Assembly (NCBI GenBank): GCA_002709085.1
Contig: PAPR01000043.1
Location: forward strand, 1 to 64,000
Direction of reading: 5' to 3'
DNA length: 64,000 nt
Source of the DNA: Pseudooceanicola sp.
GTDB lineage: Bacteria; Pseudomonadota; Alphaproteobacteria; Rhodobacterales; Rhodobacteraceae
A program made the position numbers and the translations under genes. Position 1 is the first letter of the stretch; each line of letters opens with the position of its first letter. Below the pieces are notes generated by a model. That model searched no databases. It was not told the DNA's origin and saw only the letters and a program-made list of their open reading frames with translations. Positions 26,766-36,321 of the stretch are shown in pieces.

Positions 26766-28607
26766 CTATTCCGCAGCATCCCGCGCGCCGATGAATCCGC
26801 CCGACTGGCGGCTCCAGTAGCGCGCATAAAGTCCGCCCTTGGCCAGAAGATCGTCGTGGCTGCCCAACTCGACGATTCGACCCTGATCGAGAACGGCAAT
26901 CCGGTCCATATGCGAAATCGTGGAAAGACGATGTGCAACGGCAAGGACCGTCTTACCCTCCATCACACGCTCCAGCGCGGACTGGATCGACGCCTCGACC
27001 TCGGAATCGAGCGCTGACGTCGCCTCGTCCAGAACGAGGATCGGAGCATCCTTGAGGATCGCGCGCGCCAAGGCGATGCGCTGGCGCTGACCGCCCGACA
27101 GTTTCACCCCGCGTTCACCAAGACGCGCGGAATAGCCTTCATTGCCCAGATGGTCGCTGAGGGTGCGGATGAACAGATCCGCCTCGGCCTGACTCGCCGC
27201 GGCAAAGACTTCCTCCTCCGTTGCCTCGGGACGCCCGTAGCGTATGTTTTCCATCGCCGATCGATTGAACATCGCGGTTTCCTGCGTGACCATGCCGATC
27301 TTGCGCCGCAAACTGTCCTGTGTAACCGAACTGATGTCCTGCCCATCGATCAATATGTGCCCCGATTCAGCATCGTAGAGCCGCATCAGTAGCGCCACGA
27401 GCGTCGATTTCCCCGCGCCCGATGCACCGACGATCCCGAGCTTTTCGCCCGGCTTAATGTCCAGCGTCACACTGTCGACCCCACCCACATCACCGCCATA
27501 GGTGAAGGTGAGGCTATCCAGAACGACGCGCCCTTCCGGCACGTTCAGATCGACCGCGCCAGGCTTGTCTTCCAACCGCATGGGGTGCGCCAAAGTCCGC
27601 ATCCCATCCTCCAGCTCACCGATATTCGCCGAAATCCCCATCAGCGTGAACGAGACCCAACCTGTCATCTGCGCCAGCCGGATCGCAACCGTACCCGCCG
27701 CGACAATCGCGCCGACCGTGGTCGCGCCGGTTGACCAGAGCCACAGTGATCCGCCGACAAGAATCACCGGCAGCGCCCCGGCCAAGGTCATCAACAACAC
27801 TCGAAAGGTCACCGAAACCTTGGCGAAATCGTAGGCCCGATTGCGAAATTCGCCAATGGCGCGCAGGGCGACACGATCCTCATAATCCGCATGGGCGAAC
27901 AGCTTGACCGTCTTGATGTTGGTGATCGTATCGACAACCTGTCCCGACACCATCGCACGCGCGGCGGCGCGCGCCTTTGCCCGCTGGCGGATGCGCGGCA
28001 GGAAATACCGGATCAGCGCCACGTATCCGATGAACCAAACGCCAAACCCCGCAACCAGCCAAGGATCAATCGTAAAGATCAACACCGCCGCGCCGATAAT
28101 CGAGCTCATCGCGAAAACGACTGAGTTGATCGTTTCCATCGACACTTCGGTCATCGCGCTGGCGCTTTGCATTTGCTTCTGTGAAATTCGTCCGGCGAAA
28201 TCATTGTCGAAATACGTCACGCTCTGACCCATGGTCCAGCGATGCAGCCGTGACAGGGTGAGACTCCAAACATTCGGCATGATGAAGAGCGTGTTCGCAG
28301 CCGAACTCAAGCCCATCAGAACCGGTCGCGCCAGCATGAAGAACGCCAGCGCGATCAGGATCATAGTCAGGCTTTCGCCGGTAAACGCGAGGTCCGGGCC
28401 AGCCGCCGTCGCCCGGTCGATGACCGCGCCGAGGATCCAGGCCGAGCCGACTTCGACCGTGCCGGCAATGGCCGAAAGAACGCAGGCCACGCTGATGACG
28501 GGCCATGCGCCACGCAACAGCCAGCCGATATAGCGCATCAACGTCGCGGGCGGCGGCCCATCGGCAGGTTTGAACGGGTCAATGAAACGGCTGGTGTCAA
28601 AGGGCAT
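26766..28607 (-). CDS. ABC transporter, fused permease and ATPase (multidrug/lipid exporter type)
   Basis: 613 residues. Six membrane helices in the N-terminal half (about 30-330), then a nucleotide-binding domain with Walker A GASGAGKST, signature LSGGQRQR, Walker B PILVLDEATS and the switch His (AVAHRLS). A half-transporter that should act as a homodimer in the inner membrane. The substrate is not evident; MsbA-like lipid and drug exporters are the nearest group. Confidence 0.92.
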   Translation of the reverse strand: MPFDTSRFIDPFKPADGPPPATLMRYIGWLLRGAWPVISVACVLSAIAGTVEVGSAWILGAVIDRATAAGPDLAFTGESLTMILIALAFFMLARPVLMGLSSAANTLFIMPNVWSLTLSRLHRWTMGQSVTYFDNDFAGRISQKQMQSASAMTEVSMETINSVVFAMSSIIGAAVLIFTIDPWLVAGFGVWFIGYVALIRYFLPRIRQRAKARAAARAMVSGQVVDTITNIKTVKLFAHADYEDRVALRAIGEFRNRAYDFAKVSVTFRVLLMTLAGALPVILVGGSLWLWSTGATTVGAIVAAGTVAIRLAQMTGWVSFTLMGISANIGELEDGMRTLAHPMRLEDKPGAVDLNVPEGRVVLDSLTFTYGGDVGGVDSVTLDIKPGEKLGIVGASGAGKSTLVALLMRLYDAESGHILIDGQDISSVTQDSLRRKIGMVTQETAMFNRSAMENIRYGRPEATEEEVFAAASQAEADLFIRTLSDHLGNEGYSARLGERGVKLSGGQRQRIALARAILKDAPILVLDEATSALDSEVEASIQSALERVMEGKTVLAVAHRLSTISHMDRIAVLDQGRIVELGSHDDLLAKGGLYARYWSRQSGGFIGARDAAE

Positions 28608-28655
28608 GTGGGTCTCGGATGGTTACCCGTTGAACGTAGCGCGCAACGCGGCGGT

Positions 28656-29813
28656 TCAACCATCCCCCTCGGCGCACAATGCCGCGCGTGTGAGCGCGAA
28701 CCCCGAGGCGATCCAGCGCGCCTCAAGCTCACGCATACGAACGCCGAGCGCCGCGCCGCTGTACTGCGGCATCAGATCGCCCGGTTTCACTGGAAACGTC
28801 GCGACCGCCCCGCGTCGGACAGCGGCGAAGTCATCGGCGCAGGTCGGGGTCTCCAGCATCGCTCCTCGCAAGAGAAGGATATTTTCGCCCTGCTCCGCGC
28901 CAAAGCGATACCCCAATTCTTCCGGCGACATAGCGTTTTGAACACCCTCGCGCAGGGTTGCCAGGGCTTTCGACTCAGCCTTGCTCAGCCGCAAATCAGC
29001 GACCGGATCGGTCCCGCCCAATGCAGCAAGACGGCGCATGGGATCGGGTGGGCGACCGCCTTCCAAGTGGACCAAAGGCGCCAGCGCACGATCCTCCGCG
29101 CCCGGCAGAACATGGCCAAGCACCCCGCTGATCGCCATGACCGCGACCGCGGGGGCAGGGTCCGGGGCGTTCAGCAATTTGCGCATTTCCTGCCCGATCC
29201 GTTCGCGCGACAGGTTTGCCACAGTGTCGGCGGTCGCGGCGATGGCCGACAGGGCGTCGCTATCCATCCCCGCCTGAGGGTCGCCGTACCAAGCGTGAAA
29301 CCGAAAAAACCGCAGGCTCCGCAGCGCATCCTCTGTGATCCGCGCGACCGGGTCGCCGACGAACCGCACCCGCCGCGCGTGCAGGTCGGGCAACCCCTCC
29401 AACGGGTCGATCACCTCACCCGTCGCGGTCGCATAGAGGGCGTTCATGGTGAAATCGCGACGCGCGGCATCCTCACCCACCGCATCGGAAAACTGCACGA
29501 CCGCGTGACGACCATCCGTCTCGACATCACGTCGGAACGTGGTGACTTCGTGACCTCGCCCCTTCGCGACGAGGGTCACAGTCCCATGCGCGATCCCCGT
29601 GGGAACGACCTTGATGTCGCTGGATTCCGCCAGTTCAGTCACGATTTCAGGACGCGCATCGGTCGCGATATCGATATCCCCGACGGGACGATCCAATAAC
29701 GCATCGCGCACACAGCCCCCAACGAAAAGGGCCTGATACCCGCCGTTTTCAAGCGCCCGAAAAACCGCCCGCGTTCCCGGATGATCCATCCAAGCGCCAC
29801 GGATCCGCGTCAT
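28656..29813 (-). CDS. CCA tRNA nucleotidyltransferase
   Basis: 385 residues. Class II nucleotidyltransferase head with FVGGCVRDALL and DIDIATDARPE metal-binding carboxylates, then RRDFTMNALY and the poly(A) polymerase/CCA RNA-binding region (ALRSLRFFRFHAWYG). It adds or repairs the tRNA 3' CCA. The ATG at 29813 overlaps the stop of the upstream Nudix gene (ATGA), so the two are probably translationally coupled. Confidence 0.93.
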   Translation of the reverse strand: MTRIRGAWMDHPGTRAVFRALENGGYQALFVGGCVRDALLDRPVGDIDIATDARPEIVTELAESSDIKVVPTGIAHGTVTLVAKGRGHEVTTFRRDVETDGRHAVVQFSDAVGEDAARRDFTMNALYATATGEVIDPLEGLPDLHARRVRFVGDPVARITEDALRSLRFFRFHAWYGDPQAGMDSDALSAIAATADTVANLSRERIGQEMRKLLNAPDPAPAVAVMAISGVLGHVLPGAEDRALAPLVHLEGGRPPDPMRRLAALGGTDPVADLRLSKAESKALATLREGVQNAMSPEELGYRFGAEQGENILLLRGAMLETPTCADDFAAVRRGAVATFPVKPGDLMPQYSGAALGVRMRELEARWIASGFALTRAALCAEGDG

Positions 29814-30412
29814 GCCAGCCGGTCCGCAAGAACGCGGCAGATCATCGCCGTCGCACCCCAGATGTAGTAGGGACCCCATGGCACGACATAGTATCGACGA
29901 GTTTCGCCGCGCCATCGCCGATCTTGAATGCGATAGTTCTCCACATCCAGCAAATGCGCGAGCGGCACATCAAACGCCTCCTCCACCTCGCCCGGTTCAG
30001 GGCGCAGGGAAAAATCGCTTTTGATCCGAGCCACGACCGGAGTCATGGAAAATACGCTGACCGTTTCATGCGGCGGCAGGTATCCGAGCACATCGACAAG
30101 CCCATTGGGTAAGCCTATCTCTTCCTCGGCCTCCCGTATGGCGGCGGCGGTGACATCGAAATCGCTCTCTTCGACCTTACCGCCGGGGAAGGCGATTTGC
30201 CCCGGATGATGTTTCAGATGCGAGGTCCGCTTGGTGAGAATGACGTGCAGCGCCCCACCGCGTTCGATCAGCGGGACCAGAACACCAGCGGGGCGCAGGG
30301 GATTGGACGGAGGCATCCCGACGCCTCCGTTCACATCAAAGTCAGACGATCCAAGACCCTCGCGTGCGAGAGCTGCGCGAATACGGTCGAAACTGGCGGC
30401 CTCAGCCTTCAC
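29810..30412 (-). CDS. Nudix CoA pyrophosphatase (NUDT7/YeaB-like)
   Basis: 200 residues. Nudix box in the segment FPGGKVEESDFDVT..REAEEEIGL, preceded by TKRTSHLKHHPGQIAFPGG, the UPF0035 signature of CoA pyrophosphatases. The GTG at 30412 has GGAGG 6 bases upstream and is preferred over the TTG at 30430. It overlaps the hslO 3' end by 11 bases. Likely part of hslO-nudix-cca. Confidence 0.88.
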   Translation of the reverse strand: MKAEAASFDRIRAALAREGLGSSDFDVNGGVGMPPSNPLRPAGVLVPLIERGGALHVILTKRTSHLKHHPGQIAFPGGKVEESDFDVTAAAIREAEEEIGLPNGLVDVLGYLPPHETVSVFSMTPVVARIKSDFSLRPEPGEVEEAFDVPLAHLLDVENYRIQDRRWRGETRRYYVVPWGPYYIWGATAMICRVLADRLA

Positions 30413-31394
30413 TCGGGCCCTCCGCGTCAAAGCCGACCGAGGCGGGATCCATCACGTAATGTGCCCCACAGAATTGACAGTCTGCCGTTACCGTCCCTTC
30501 GGCCGTCGTCATCTTTTCAATGTCCTTGGCCGAATAAATCGACAGGGACTGCCGCACCTTGTCTTCGGAACAAGAGCAGCCAAATCGGACCGGCTGAGCA
30601 TCAAAGACACGCGGCTGTTCTTCGTGAAACAAGCGAACGAGAAGATCCGTGGGAGAGACGCTCGGGCCAATCAGTTCCAGGGCTTCCACCGTATCAAGAT
30701 GGAAGTTCACACGGTTCCAGTTCTCCTCCTCCTCGCCGTCGACGAGATCAGAGGCAAGCAATAGCCCACCTTCGCCGCTGCCGCCCTCACCAGAAACATG
30801 CGGACTGGCTTGTGGCATCACTTGGATCATGACGCCTCCGGCGCGCCAATGCTCCGCGCCGCCCGCCTCCCGGGATTTGCCGAAGGAAAGCGAAAATCGG
30901 GTGGGCAATTGCTCAGACTGCGCAAAATAAGCCTCTGCGCAGGCTTTCAGCGATCCACCGGACAACGGCGTGATGCCCTTGTAAGGCTGCATCCCCATGC
31001 CCTGATCCAGCATGATCGCAAAGTAGCCTTTGCCAACCTGTTCGATCGGCGCCTCATCGGTCAGCCGGTCACGGTCATAGCTAGCATATGCCCGGATGCG
31101 AGCTGGCTCCCCTTCCTTTTCGGGGCCGTAGTAATCGGTCGCGATCATTCGGACCGGCCCATCGGATTGCACCTGCAATTGCAATTTCCAACGCAGCTTG
31201 ATGGTCTGCCCGATCAGCGCGGTAAGCAGTGCCATCTCGGCCACCAAAGCTTCGACCTTCTCGGGGTAATCATGCTGGGACAGGATGCCCTCAAGCACGC
31301 CATCCAACCGCGCAACCCGTCCGCGCACATCTGATGTATCCAGCTGAAACGGCAATACAGTGTCGTCCCAAGCCAATTTGGAGCCGAGTGTCAT
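30402..31394 (-). CDS. hslO: Redox-regulated chaperone Hsp33
   Basis: Holdase switched on by oxidation of its zinc site. 330 residues from MTLGSKLAWDDTVLPFQL. The C-terminal zinc cysteines are present as CSCSED and CQFCGAHY (CxC...CxxC). GYFAIMLDQGMGMQPYKGITPLSGGSL is the conserved core. The ATG at 31394 is preferred; a longer in-frame start adds 18 unmatched residues. An unusually Gly/Ser/Glu-rich insert (SGEGGSGEGG) lies mid-protein. Confidence 0.94.
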   Translation of the reverse strand: MTLGSKLAWDDTVLPFQLDTSDVRGRVARLDGVLEGILSQHDYPEKVEALVAEMALLTALIGQTIKLRWKLQLQVQSDGPVRMIATDYYGPEKEGEPARIRAYASYDRDRLTDEAPIEQVGKGYFAIMLDQGMGMQPYKGITPLSGGSLKACAEAYFAQSEQLPTRFSLSFGKSREAGGAEHWRAGGVMIQVMPQASPHVSGEGGSGEGGLLLASDLVDGEEEENWNRVNFHLDTVEALELIGPSVSPTDLLVRLFHEEQPRVFDAQPVRFGCSCSEDKVRQSLSIYSAKDIEKMTTAEGTVTADCQFCGAHYVMDPASVGFDAEGPSEG

Positions 31395-31478
31395 GGGGTT
31401 TCCTTCCGCGCGCAGTCTTGGCATATCTTTGCCAGCACCTAGGGGCAAGGACGCCCGGTTACAAGCGGGGCACCCCCC

Positions 31479-31913
31479 ATGCGACGTTACGGAGACGCCC
31501 CTGACCCCGCTCGCAGATATCAGTTTCGACCCGGCGCCTACGCAATCCTACCGCGCGATGGCTCACTGCTGTTGACGCATCAAGCGGTCCCAGTACCCGA
31601 ATTTCAACTGCCCGGCGGAGGAATAGAGCCTGGCGAATCTCCTATCTGCGCCCTCCATCGGGAGGTTCATGAGGAAACTGGTTGGGCCATTGCAGGGGCC
31701 CGTCGCGTTGGCGCGTTCAGGCGTTTCACCTTCATGCCGGACTACGACTTATGGGCCGAGAAGCTCTGCACGATCTATATGGCTAAACCTATATTTCAGC
31801 GGCACTCTCCTACTGAACCCGGACACACTGCGGTTTGGATGCCTTATCGCGCCGCGGGTGGCCAACTTGCAGATCGCGGGGCCCGAGACATTCTGGCGAA
31901 AGTGGATTGGTGA
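31479..31913 (+). CDS. Nudix hydrolase of unknown substrate
   Basis: 144 residues. Nudix box GGGIEPGESPICALHREVHEETGW is complete, near residues 46-69. The N-terminal RRYGDAPDPARRYQFRPGAYAIL resembles ADP-ribose/NADH-type or generic RNA pyrophosphohydrolase-like enzymes; the substrate cannot be assigned. The start at 31479 is only weakly supported because no strong ribosome site precedes it. Divergent from hslO by about 85 bases. Confidence 0.8.
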   Translation: MRRYGDAPDPARRYQFRPGAYAILPRDGSLLLTHQAVPVPEFQLPGGGIEPGESPICALHREVHEETGWAIAGARRVGAFRRFTFMPDYDLWAEKLCTIYMAKPIFQRHSPTEPGHTAVWMPYRAAGGQLADRGARDILAKVDW

Positions 31914-32238
31914 GGCCCGAAGGTCCACAAGTTTTCCCATCATTTTAATTCATCGTCACACCAATCTCTTCTGCCGAGCGCATCTCTTCACAACCGAACT
32001 CTACCCGTGACCTATTACTATTAGGTTAACTGAAAAATTCTTTTCTCTTAATCATTTAGCAACGTCTTCCCTGTACCAATCTCCGGAAACAAGGCCAATT
32101 TAGGGGGTTGATGATGACAATGCTCAGGCACACCGAGAGGACGACGCAGGGTGTTATGTGGTCCGGGCATTTGGCATCCCGACCCAATCGCCGGCCTCGT
32201 GACGGACCATGTAACTTATGCGTTTGGAAAGCGCAGCC
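31914..32238. other. Intergenic stretch between a Nudix gene and ilvA
   Basis: About 325 bases, more AT-rich than the surroundings near 32010-32070. It holds a short inverted repeat, ACCTA and TAGGT around 7 bases (about 32010-32026). It also holds a possible 43-codon frame starting at 32111 behind AGGGGG, which runs into the ilvA 3' end. I cannot show either is functional. Confidence 0.4.
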
Positions 32239-33474
32239 TTAGATCAGAAACTCTGCGAGGATCGTGTCTTGAGTAATGTCACGGTAGGTAAAGCCGCTCT
32301 CTTCCATTCGATCAAAGAGGCGATGGAAATCGGAGGCTTCCTTCGTTTCGATACCGATGAGCACGGAGCCAAAATTGCGCGCGGATTTTTTCAGATATTC
32401 GAACCGCGAAATATCATCGTTCGGACCAAGAAGGCTCAGAAAATCCTTCAGCGCACCCGGACGCTGTGGCAAACGAAGTATGAAGTACTTCTTAACACCC
32501 GAATACCGCTGCGCTCTTTCCTTCACTTCAGGCAGGCGCTCAAAATCAAAATTTCCGCCAGAGGTGATGCAGACAACCCGTTTGCCACGAATCTCGTCGC
32601 GGATCATACGCAAGGCATCAATGGACAGCGCGCCGGCGGGCTCCAGAACCACGCCCTCGATGTTGAGCATGTCGAGGATCGTGATACAAATGCGATCCTC
32701 CGGCGAGGCAAGCACATCTTCCCGCCGAATATCATGCAAACGCGCCCAAGGCCGCTCTCCGATCCGGGCGACCACAGCACCATCGACAAAGCTGTCCACC
32801 TTTTTCAAGGTGACAAGACCCCCGGCTTCCACCGCAGCCGCGAGGCTGGTTCCGCCTTGCGGTTCAACGTACTTCAACGCCTGATCTTTGCCAAAATAGC
32901 TGCGTATGCCGGCCGCGAGGCCACCACCTCCGACCGGCAAAACGATCAGATCAGCGCCCTCGGCCAACTCCGCATCGATCTCGGCGCCGATGCTCGCCTG
33001 CCCCAGGATTACGTCCTCGTCGTCGAAGGGCGCCAGAAAATGGCCCCCTCTTTCATCACAAAACACTTTGGCCTCGGCCAGCGTGTCATCAAAATAGTCC
33101 CCGATCAGACGAATTTCGACCTTGTCGCCACCAAAGATACGGGTCTTCTCGATCTTCTGCTGGGGCGTCGTCACAGGCATGAAGATCACGCCGTTAACGC
33201 TGAAATGGCGACACATGTAGGCAACGCCCTGCGCGTGATTCCCCGCACTCGCACAAACAAACAGTTGCGCATCCTGCGCGTGTCGCATGGCATTGAAGGC
33301 ACCCCGCAACTTGTACGAGCGAACAGGCGAGAGATCTTCCCGCTTCAGCCAGATGTCCGCGTCGTACATCTTTGACAGATGATCGTTGCGTATCAGGGGC
33401 GTCGCGGGGAATACCGAACGCATGGCCACCATGGCCGCTTTGGCCCGGTCTCTGAAATCATCGTGATCGCTCAT
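32239..33474 (-). CDS. ilvA: Threonine ammonia-lyase (deaminase)
   Basis: PLP enzyme converting threonine to 2-oxobutyrate, the first committed step to isoleucine. 411 residues. The PLP lysine is Lys55 in VRSYKLRGAFNAM. ASAGNHAQGVAY and PVGGGGLAAGI bind the cofactor phosphate. A C-terminal regulatory ACT-like domain (about 330-411, KYFILRLPQRPGALKDFL) suggests feedback control. The shorter single-ACT form fits the biosynthetic enzyme of this bacterial group. Confidence 0.94.
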   Translation of the reverse strand: MSDHDDFRDRAKAAMVAMRSVFPATPLIRNDHLSKMYDADIWLKREDLSPVRSYKLRGAFNAMRHAQDAQLFVCASAGNHAQGVAYMCRHFSVNGVIFMPVTTPQQKIEKTRIFGGDKVEIRLIGDYFDDTLAEAKVFCDERGGHFLAPFDDEDVILGQASIGAEIDAELAEGADLIVLPVGGGGLAAGIRSYFGKDQALKYVEPQGGTSLAAAVEAGGLVTLKKVDSFVDGAVVARIGERPWARLHDIRREDVLASPEDRICITILDMLNIEGVVLEPAGALSIDALRMIRDEIRGKRVVCITSGGNFDFERLPEVKERAQRYSGVKKYFILRLPQRPGALKDFLSLLGPNDDISRFEYLKKSARNFGSVLIGIETKEASDFHRLFDRMEESGFTYRDITQDTILAEFLI

Positions 33475-33521
33475 TCTCCTTCCCTGCCTTGCCCTGCGCC
33501 GCTCGGCAAGGGGTCTCGACC

Positions 33522-33550
33522 TTGTGCGCCAAGCAAAAAACGGCTATCGC
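33522..33550 (+). promoter_or_regulatory. Possible argG promoter
   Basis: TTGTGC (33522-33527), a 17-base spacer and TATCGC (33545-33550), about 30 bases before the argG start codon. The -10 box is weak, so this is a tentative call. Confidence 0.3.
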
Positions 33551-33579
33551 CCCGCAGAAATACGATGAAGGACATGTAA

Positions 33580-34809
33580 ATGAGCGCGCCGAAGAAAGTC
33601 GTCCTGGCCTATTCCGGGGGCCTCGACACCTCCATCATCCTGAAGTGGCTTCAAACCGAATACGAGTGCGAGGTCGTGACCTTCACCGCGGACCTCGGCC
33701 AGGGCGAAGAGCTGGACCCCGCCCGCAAGAAGGCCGAATTGCTCGGCATCAAACCCGAGAACATTTTCATCGAAGATGTTCGCGAAGAGTTCGTTCGTGA
33801 CTTCGTCTTTCCGATGTTCCGGGCAAACGCGCTCTACGAGGGTCTCTATCTCCTTGGCACCTCCATTGCGCGGCCCCTTATTTCCAAGCGTCTGGTCGAG
33901 ATTGCCGCCCAGACCGGCGCCGACGCCGTCGCGCATGGCGCTACGGGCAAGGGCAACGATCAGGTCCGGTTCGAACTGTCAGCCTACGCACTGAACCCCG
34001 ACATCAAGGTGATCGCACCATGGCGCGAATGGGATCTGTCGTCGCGCACCAAACTCCTTGCCTTTGCCGAAGAGAACCAGATCCCCATTGCCAAAGACAA
34101 GCGAGGCGAGGCCCCGTTTTCCGTTGACGCGAACCTGCTGCATACATCCTCCGAAGGAAAAGTCCTCGAGGACCCTGCGCAGGAGGCGCCCGACTACGTC
34201 TTGCAGCGGACCACACGGCCCCAAGACGCGCCGGACACGCCGGAGCTGGTCGAAATCGCGTTTGAAAAAGGCGATGCCGTCGCCATCAATGGCGAAGCGA
34301 TGTCGCCTGCAACGATTTTGACCAAACTGAACGAACTGGGCGGAAAGCACGGGATCGGCATCCTAGACCTCGTCGAGAACCGCTTTGTGGGGATGAAATC
34401 GCGCGGGATTTACGAGACGCCCGGCGGGACGGTTCTACTGGAAGCGCACCGCGGGATCGAACAGATCACGTTGGATTCCGGCGCGGGCCACCTGAAAGAC
34501 TCGATCATGCCGCGCTATGCGGAACTGATCTACAACGGCTTCTGGTTCTCCCCCGAACGCGAGATGTTGCAGGCCCTGATCGACAAGAGTCAGGAACTGG
34601 TCTCGGGCACGGTGCGTCTGAAACTCTACAAAGGCTCCGCACGGACCGTGGCGCGTTGGTCCGACAATTCGCTTTACTCCGAGGCGCATGTCACATTTGA
34701 GGATGACGCAGGCGCCTATGATCAGAAAGACGCAGCCGGTTTCATCAAACTGAATGCGCTTCGGCTAAAGTTACTTGCGAAGCGGGCCCGGCGGTTGGGA
34801 AAATCCTGA
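33580..34809 (+). CDS. argG: Argininosuccinate synthase
   Basis: ATP-dependent joining of citrulline and aspartate in arginine synthesis. 409 residues. The N-type ATP pyrophosphatase P-loop AYSGGLDTS is at about 10-18; [14 protein letters not shown] and the [13 protein letters not shown] segment are hallmarks. Divergent from ilvA; ends before a strong terminator. Confidence 0.98.
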   Translation: MSAPKKVVLAYSGGLDTSIILKWLQTEYECEVVTFTADLGQGEELDPARKKAELLGIKPENIFIEDVREEFVRDFVFPMFRANALYEGLYLLGTSIARPLISKRLVEIAAQTGADAVAHGATGKGNDQVRFELSAYALNPDIKVIAPWREWDLSSRTKLLAFAEENQIPIAKDKRGEAPFSVDANLLHTSSEGKVLEDPAQEAPDYVLQRTTRPQDAPDTPELVEIAFEKGDAVAINGEAMSPATILTKLNELGGKHGIGILDLVENRFVGMKSRGIYETPGGTVLLEAHRGIEQITLDSGAGHLKDSIMPRYAELIYNGFWFSPEREMLQALIDKSQELVSGTVRLKLYKGSARTVARWSDNSLYSEAHVTFEDDAGAYDQKDAAGFIKLNALRLKLLAKRARRLGKS

Positions 34810-34850
34810 CTGGCCGTGATTGCCTATAGATCACATCGGTATTGCATCAC

Positions 34851-34881
34851 AAAGGCCGCGGAGCTTCCGCGGCCTTTGTCG
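34851..34881 (+). terminator. Intrinsic terminator of argG
   Basis: An 11-base perfect stem (AAAGGCCGCGG at 34851-34861, CCGCGGCCTTT at 34867-34877) with a 5-base loop. The T tract is short (TTTGTCGTTT) but the stem is very stable. Confidence 0.85.
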
Positions 34882-34921
34882 TTTGATCCGGTTTAGGAGG
34901 ACTGGGTCGAGCCGGATCAAA
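34882..34921. repeat. Ten-base inverted repeat between argG and the small secreted protein gene
   Basis: TTTGATCCGG (34882-34891) and CCGGATCAAA (34912-34921) are perfect arms around a 20-base loop. No T run follows on either strand. It may support transcription end for the convergent genes or be a protein site. Confidence 0.45.
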
Positions 34922-34953
34922 ATCTTGAGCCGGCAAAACCGACAGTGCAGAGA

Positions 34954-35367
34954 TTACTCCGCGGTGACGGTCGTCATCACCAGCTTGTCTTCGACCTTGA
35001 TCGGGCCATCTTCCTTGGCGCCAAGCGTGTATTCGAAAACACCCGTCTTCATGCCACCGTTTTCCGAATGCACCATAAGCATCAGCATGTCGCCGGACGC
35101 GACTTCTTCGGTCAGAATGGCGGCAACGTCCATGTTTTCGCCCATCTTGATCGGCGCATGGCCGACGACTGGACCCGGTTTCATGTCGGCGTCGGTGCGG
35201 TGCACGACGAGCCAGCCGTTTTCGCCCGCGACAACTTTGGACGCGGTGACAGTGCCGCCCGAAACGTCCTGATCAGAGCCTTCGATCGCCGGAGTCATGG
35301 AGTGAGCTGCGGCAAAAGCAGTTCCAGCGGACAGGACGAGGGCGACGGCGGTAAGATGAAATTTCAT
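34954..35367 (-). CDS. Secreted DUF7282-type protein
   Basis: 137 residues. A signal peptide (1-19, ending TAFA) is followed by a single domain with the pattern SDQDVSGGTVTASKVVAGENGWLVVHRTD, then VVGHAPIKMGENMDVAAIL and MLMLMVHSENG, ending in a GVFEYTLG strand. This matches the DUF7282 class of small beta-sandwich proteins of unknown function, often in bacterial and archaeal envelopes. Probably periplasmic. It is flanked by unrelated genes. Confidence 0.75.
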   Translation of the reverse strand: MKFHLTAVALVLSAGTAFAAAHSMTPAIEGSDQDVSGGTVTASKVVAGENGWLVVHRTDADMKPGPVVGHAPIKMGENMDVAAILTEEVASGDMLMLMVHSENGGMKTGVFEYTLGAKEDGPIKVEDKLVMTTVTAE

Positions 35368-35442
35368 GAGGTTAGCTCCCTAAATTAAACAGGGGTCCGT
35401 TTGGACCTTGCCATGACTCACGAAAGCGCATGATGCAGAGTT

Positions 35443-36321
35443 TCAGGCTGGAGCGAAAAAATCCGCGACTTCTTTGCGGGTCGGGATGACATCCGCGGTC
35501 CCCAGCCGCGTCACCATGACGGCCCCGGCCCTTTGCGCGAGGTCGAGAGCCCGCTCTGTCGTCTCGCCCGCATCAAGGGCGGCCAGGAAGTATCCGGTAA
35601 AGGTATCGCCGGCCCCCGTGGTGTCGACGACCTCAACCCGCGGCGCGGGAAACGTGCGGTCAGTCACTGCCGCACGGTTGATCCAGCGGCATCCCTCACC
35701 GCCAAGCGTCACCACGATATCGGCCACCGGAAGGGTGTTCAGCGCTTCTTCGATCGCCTGCTCCAACTGCTGCGCCTCGACGGCGTTCAGGATAAGGATG
35801 TCGAGAAATGGCAGCGCGGCGCGGACGCTATCAACGTCGAAGGGCGCGGCGGCATAGGCGACCCGTAGGCCGGCAGACCTGGCGTGGCTCAGAAATTCAA
35901 CCTGCGCGTTCGTCTCATTCTGGCACAGCGCGATATCACCGGGTTGGGCTGCGGACAGCGCTTTTGGGATGCTCTCAGCCTCAATCAACCGGTTGGCCGC
36001 CGGATAGATCACAATCTGGTTCTCGCCCTCCTCATCCAGCATAATGATCGCATGGCCTGAGGTCGCGCCAATGGTCGTCAGACGAGAAACCCCTACCCCG
36101 TAGGACAGCAATCTCTCGCGCATCCAGTCGCCATCCGCCCCGAGAGCGCCGATATGTTCGACTTGAGCGTCTGCGCGGACGGCAGCAACGGACATGTTCG
36201 CGCCCTTGCCACCCAGACCTTTGCTGTGGCTCGTCGCCGTCAGCGTCTCCCCGGCAGTCGGCAGATGCGGCAACCGGTAAACCAAGTCCGCGTTAACCGA
36301 TCCGAGGTTCCAGATCGTCAT
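35443..36321 (-). CDS. PfkB-family carbohydrate kinase (ribokinase-like)
   Basis: 292 residues from MTIWNLGSVNADLVYRLPHLP. N-terminal GGKGANMSVAAVRADAQVEHIGALGADGDW and C-terminal DTTGAGDTFTGYFLAAL (catalytic Asp and anion hole) are the two PfkB signatures. Ribokinase is the closest match, but no ribose transport or rbs genes are adjacent. The ATG overlaps the maeB stop by one base (TGATG), an unusual pairing. Confidence 0.88.
   Translation of the reverse strand: MTIWNLGSVNADLVYRLPHLPTAGETLTATSHSKGLGGKGANMSVAAVRADAQVEHIGALGADGDWMRERLLSYGVGVSRLTTIGATSGHAIIMLDEEGENQIVIYPAANRLIEAESIPKALSAAQPGDIALCQNETNAQVEFLSHARSAGLRVAYAAAPFDVDSVRAALPFLDILILNAVEAQQLEQAIEEALNTLPVADIVVTLGGEGCRWINRAAVTDRTFPAPRVEVVDTTGAGDTFTGYFLAALDAGETTERALDLAQRAGAVMVTRLGTADVIPTRKEVADFFAPA

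Noticed and set aside
32111-32242. 43-codon frame as a real gene
   Set aside because: It overlaps the ilvA 3' end, has no recognisable features and only a fair ribosome site; kept as a note in the intergenic entry.
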